Origin: an uncultured Hyphomicrobiales bacterium
GTDB lineage: Bacteria; Pseudomonadota; Alphaproteobacteria; Rhizobiales; Beijerinckiaceae
Direction: 5' to 3'
Assembly: GCA_903903935.1 (NCBI GenBank)
Contig: CAIVAX010000328.1
Coordinates: 1-7,446 of the forward strand
Length of the DNA: 7,446 bases
How positions within the stretch are numbered: the stretch's first letter is position 1; every line of letters starts with the position of its first letter. The notes beneath the pieces were generated by a model. That model was not told the DNA's origin and did no database searches. It was given only the letters and a program-made list of their open reading frames with translations. Made by a program: the position numbers and the translations under genes. Positions 5,992 through 7,446 of the stretch are shown in pieces.

Positions 5992-7344
5992 ATGATCAAA
6001 GCACTCAAATCCTTACTAGCGCTCTGCGCTGGTCTTCCGTTGATAATCACACAAAGTGCTGCGGCAGAGCTCAATCCTAGCCTCATAGTCGATATCGCCA
6101 ATGGCGCTGTCCTGCATGAAGAAGGCGCCAGTCTTCCCTGGTATCCAGCCTCTTTGACCAAACTCATGACCGTCTATGTCACACTCACTGCGGTCAAAGA
6201 GCGGCGCTTGACCTTTGATACACCCCTCATTGTCTCGCAACGCGCCGCGCGCATGCCGCCCTCTAAAATGGGCTTTAAACCCGGCACGGAAGTCACCCTC
6301 GACAATGCGCTGAAAATGCTCATGGTCAAATCTGCCAATGATATTGCCGTTACCATTGCCGAAGGCGTGTCTGGCTCTGTCGAAGACTTTGCTGCAGAGA
6401 TGAATAATGCGGCCAAAAAACTTGGTATGCAGGATTCTCATTTTGTGAACCCAAATGGCTTGCATGAGGCCCGCCATGTGAGTTCAGCGCGCGATATGGC
6501 CTTTGTCGCTCTAGCCTTGCTCAGAGAATTCCCCGCGCAGCGTGATCTTTTTAATATTGGCGCCTTGCGACTCGATGGGCAAATCATCTCCACTCATAAT
6601 GGCATGCTGGGTCGCTATCCTGGCGCTGATGGCATGAAGACCGGCTTTACCTGTCCGGCGGGTTTTAATGTCGTGGTCAGCGCGACACAAAACAATCGGC
6701 AATTGCTGGCTGTTATTCTGGGCTCTCCCAATGCCAAGGCGCGCAGCCTGAAGGCCATGGCCTTGCTGGAAGCGGGCTTCAAGAGCAATGATTTTGCACG
6801 CTCCAGAGTAACCAGCCTGCCCTATCTTGGACCGATTGCAGCGCCAAATCGTCGCCCGGATATTTGCGGGCGTAATCGCTCTCAGGACAGCGAAGAAGAC
6901 TTTCCAATTCCAATTGCTGTCTCGGCCCATGCGCCCAATGGATCAGATGAAAGTCCCGCCAGTTTCTTTAACGCGGGCGGCGCTCAAATGCAGCAAGTCC
7001 AAGCCTCGTCGCTGCTGAAAGGCCCAAGACCTGCGTTCGTGCCTCTTGATGTCTTCACGGGTCGCCTGCCCGGCTGGACTGGCCCCGTTGCAGGACCGCG
7101 CAATCTGGTCCAACTCGCCCAGACACAGGCACCTGCTGTCAAACCGCCAGCTGCAAAACCCCCTATTGCTAAAGCGCCTGCGGCACAATCAAAGGCTGCA
7201 AAGCATGGGAATAAAGCGTCTCAGCCTAAAGCAAAGAACACGAAAAAAGCCAAAGCAGCGAAACAATCACCCAGCAAAACTCAGGCGCACACCACAGATT
7301 CTGCGCCCAGCAGCAAACCCATTCTGCGCGGCTCAAAAGACTAA
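5992..7344 (+). CDS. D-alanyl-D-alanine carboxypeptidase (S11 family, PBP5-like) with Lys/Ala/Pro-rich tail
   Basis: Periplasmic low-molecular-mass penicillin-binding protein that removes the terminal D-Ala from peptidoglycan pentapeptides. Numbered from the ATG (450 residues): signal peptide about 1-25 with a hydrophobic LLALCAGLPLIIT core and an SAAA cleavage region; active-site SLTK (Ser54, Lys57); SAN (Ser114-Asn116); KTG (216-218). The NPNGLHE and STHNGMLGRYPG segments are typical of S11 peptidases. The transpeptidase-like domain ends near 270. A poorly conserved region follows, then a tail (about 375-450) with about 15 Lys among Ala, Pro and Ser. I do not see the C-terminal amphipathic helix that anchors PBP5. 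The ATG at 5992 gives a classical signal peptide; a TTG at 5959 has a better ribosome binding site and is a real alternative. The stretch from bolA to here (5875-5991) shows no convincing promoter or terminator, so co-transcription with bolA is possible. Confidence 0.93.
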   Translation: MIKALKSLLALCAGLPLIITQSAAAELNPSLIVDIANGAVLHEEGASLPWYPASLTKLMTVYVTLTAVKERRLTFDTPLIVSQRAARMPPSKMGFKPGTEVTLDNALKMLMVKSANDIAVTIAEGVSGSVEDFAAEMNNAAKKLGMQDSHFVNPNGLHEARHVSSARDMAFVALALLREFPAQRDLFNIGALRLDGQIISTHNGMLGRYPGADGMKTGFTCPAGFNVVVSATQNNRQLLAVILGSPNAKARSLKAMALLEAGFKSNDFARSRVTSLPYLGPIAAPNRRPDICGRNRSQDSEEDFPIPIAVSAHAPNGSDESPASFFNAGGAQMQQVQASSLLKGPRPAFVPLDVFTGRLPGWTGPVAGPRNLVQLAQTQAPAVKPPAAKPPIAKAPAAQSKAAKHGNKASQPKAKNTKKAKAAKQSPSKTQAHTTDSAPSSKPILRGSKD

Positions 7345-7383
7345 TATCATGAGCGCCCACTGATCCAGCAAAAGACGCTTTAA

Positions 7384-7388
7384 AGGAG
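7384..7388 (+). promoter_or_regulatory. Ribosome binding site of the right-edge gene
   Basis: AGGAG, 5 bases before the ATG at 7394 and 2 before the ATG at 7391. The spacing favours 7394 as the start. Confidence 0.6.
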
Positions 7389-7393
7389 CGATG

Positions 7394-7446
7394 ATGTCGG
7401 ACCCTTCCATACTCTCGCGCCGCCCGCCCCCGCCCATCCCCCTCAC
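7394..7446 (+). CDS. 5' end of an unidentified gene, cut by the right edge
   Basis: Seventeen complete codons plus two bases are visible: MSDPSILSRRPPPPIPL, with Thr as the next residue whatever the missing third base. The start is supported by a well-placed AGGAG. It follows the carboxypeptidase gene by 49 bases on the same strand, so it may be in the same operon. The IPLT ending just after a proline run resembles the residues directly before the P-loop of CobW/COG0523 metallochaperone GTPases, which would suit the neighbourhood, but 17 residues cannot establish this. Confidence 0.55.
   Translation, partial: MSDPSILSRRPPPPIPL

Noticed and set aside
6016..6477. 153-codon minus-strand frame inside the carboxypeptidase gene
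   Set aside because: It lies antisense to the catalytic region carrying the SxxK and SxN motifs and shows no recognisable features of its own.

Overview
The window looks like an ordinary chromosomal stretch of an alphaproteobacterium, most likely of the Hyphomicrobiales (Rhizobiales). Support comes from the CobS and CobT sequences of the aerobic cobaltochelatase, a BolA and a J-domain protein of the type seen next to cobS in that order, and the gene order itself. Base composition is moderate and even, and I see no insertion sequence, integrase, CRISPR array or prophage gene.

Layout from left to right. A voltage-gated potassium channel gene runs off the left edge on the minus strand (start at 757); its encoded pore ends exactly at the edge with the TTTGYGD filter. 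Upstream of it on the same strand is tRNA-Thr(CGU) (991-916). A 276-base gap holds a probable rpmB promoter and leader, with a perfect 10-bp inverted repeat. Then comes rpmB (ribosomal protein L28, plus strand). It converges on a minus-strand run, with one hairpin terminator region between them. Read in its own direction, the minus-strand run is: J-domain protein (5427-4834), cobS (4728-3742), cobT (3646-1640). Divergent from the J-domain gene are bolA (5590-5874) and a D-alanyl-D-alanine carboxypeptidase gene (5992-7344). The first 17 codons of another gene end the window.

How the genes work together. CobS (AAA+ ATPase) and CobT (von Willebrand A domain) are two of the three subunits of the ATP-dependent cobaltochelatase that puts cobalt into hydrogenobyrinic acid a,c-diamide. 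The large subunit CobN and the rest of the B12 pathway are not here. The J-domain protein and BolA share a divergent intergenic region with this pair; BolA proteins work with monothiol glutaredoxins in Fe-S cluster handling, so a metal or chaperone theme is possible but is inference. The carboxypeptidase acts on periplasmic peptidoglycan.

I did not find a clearly new system. The points most worth a second look are the long insert before the pore helix of the channel, two interleaved stems followed by a T-run in the channel gene's leader, the rpmB leader inverted repeat, the Cys/His pairs at the N-terminus of the J-domain protein, and the low-complexity tails of CobT and of the carboxypeptidase.
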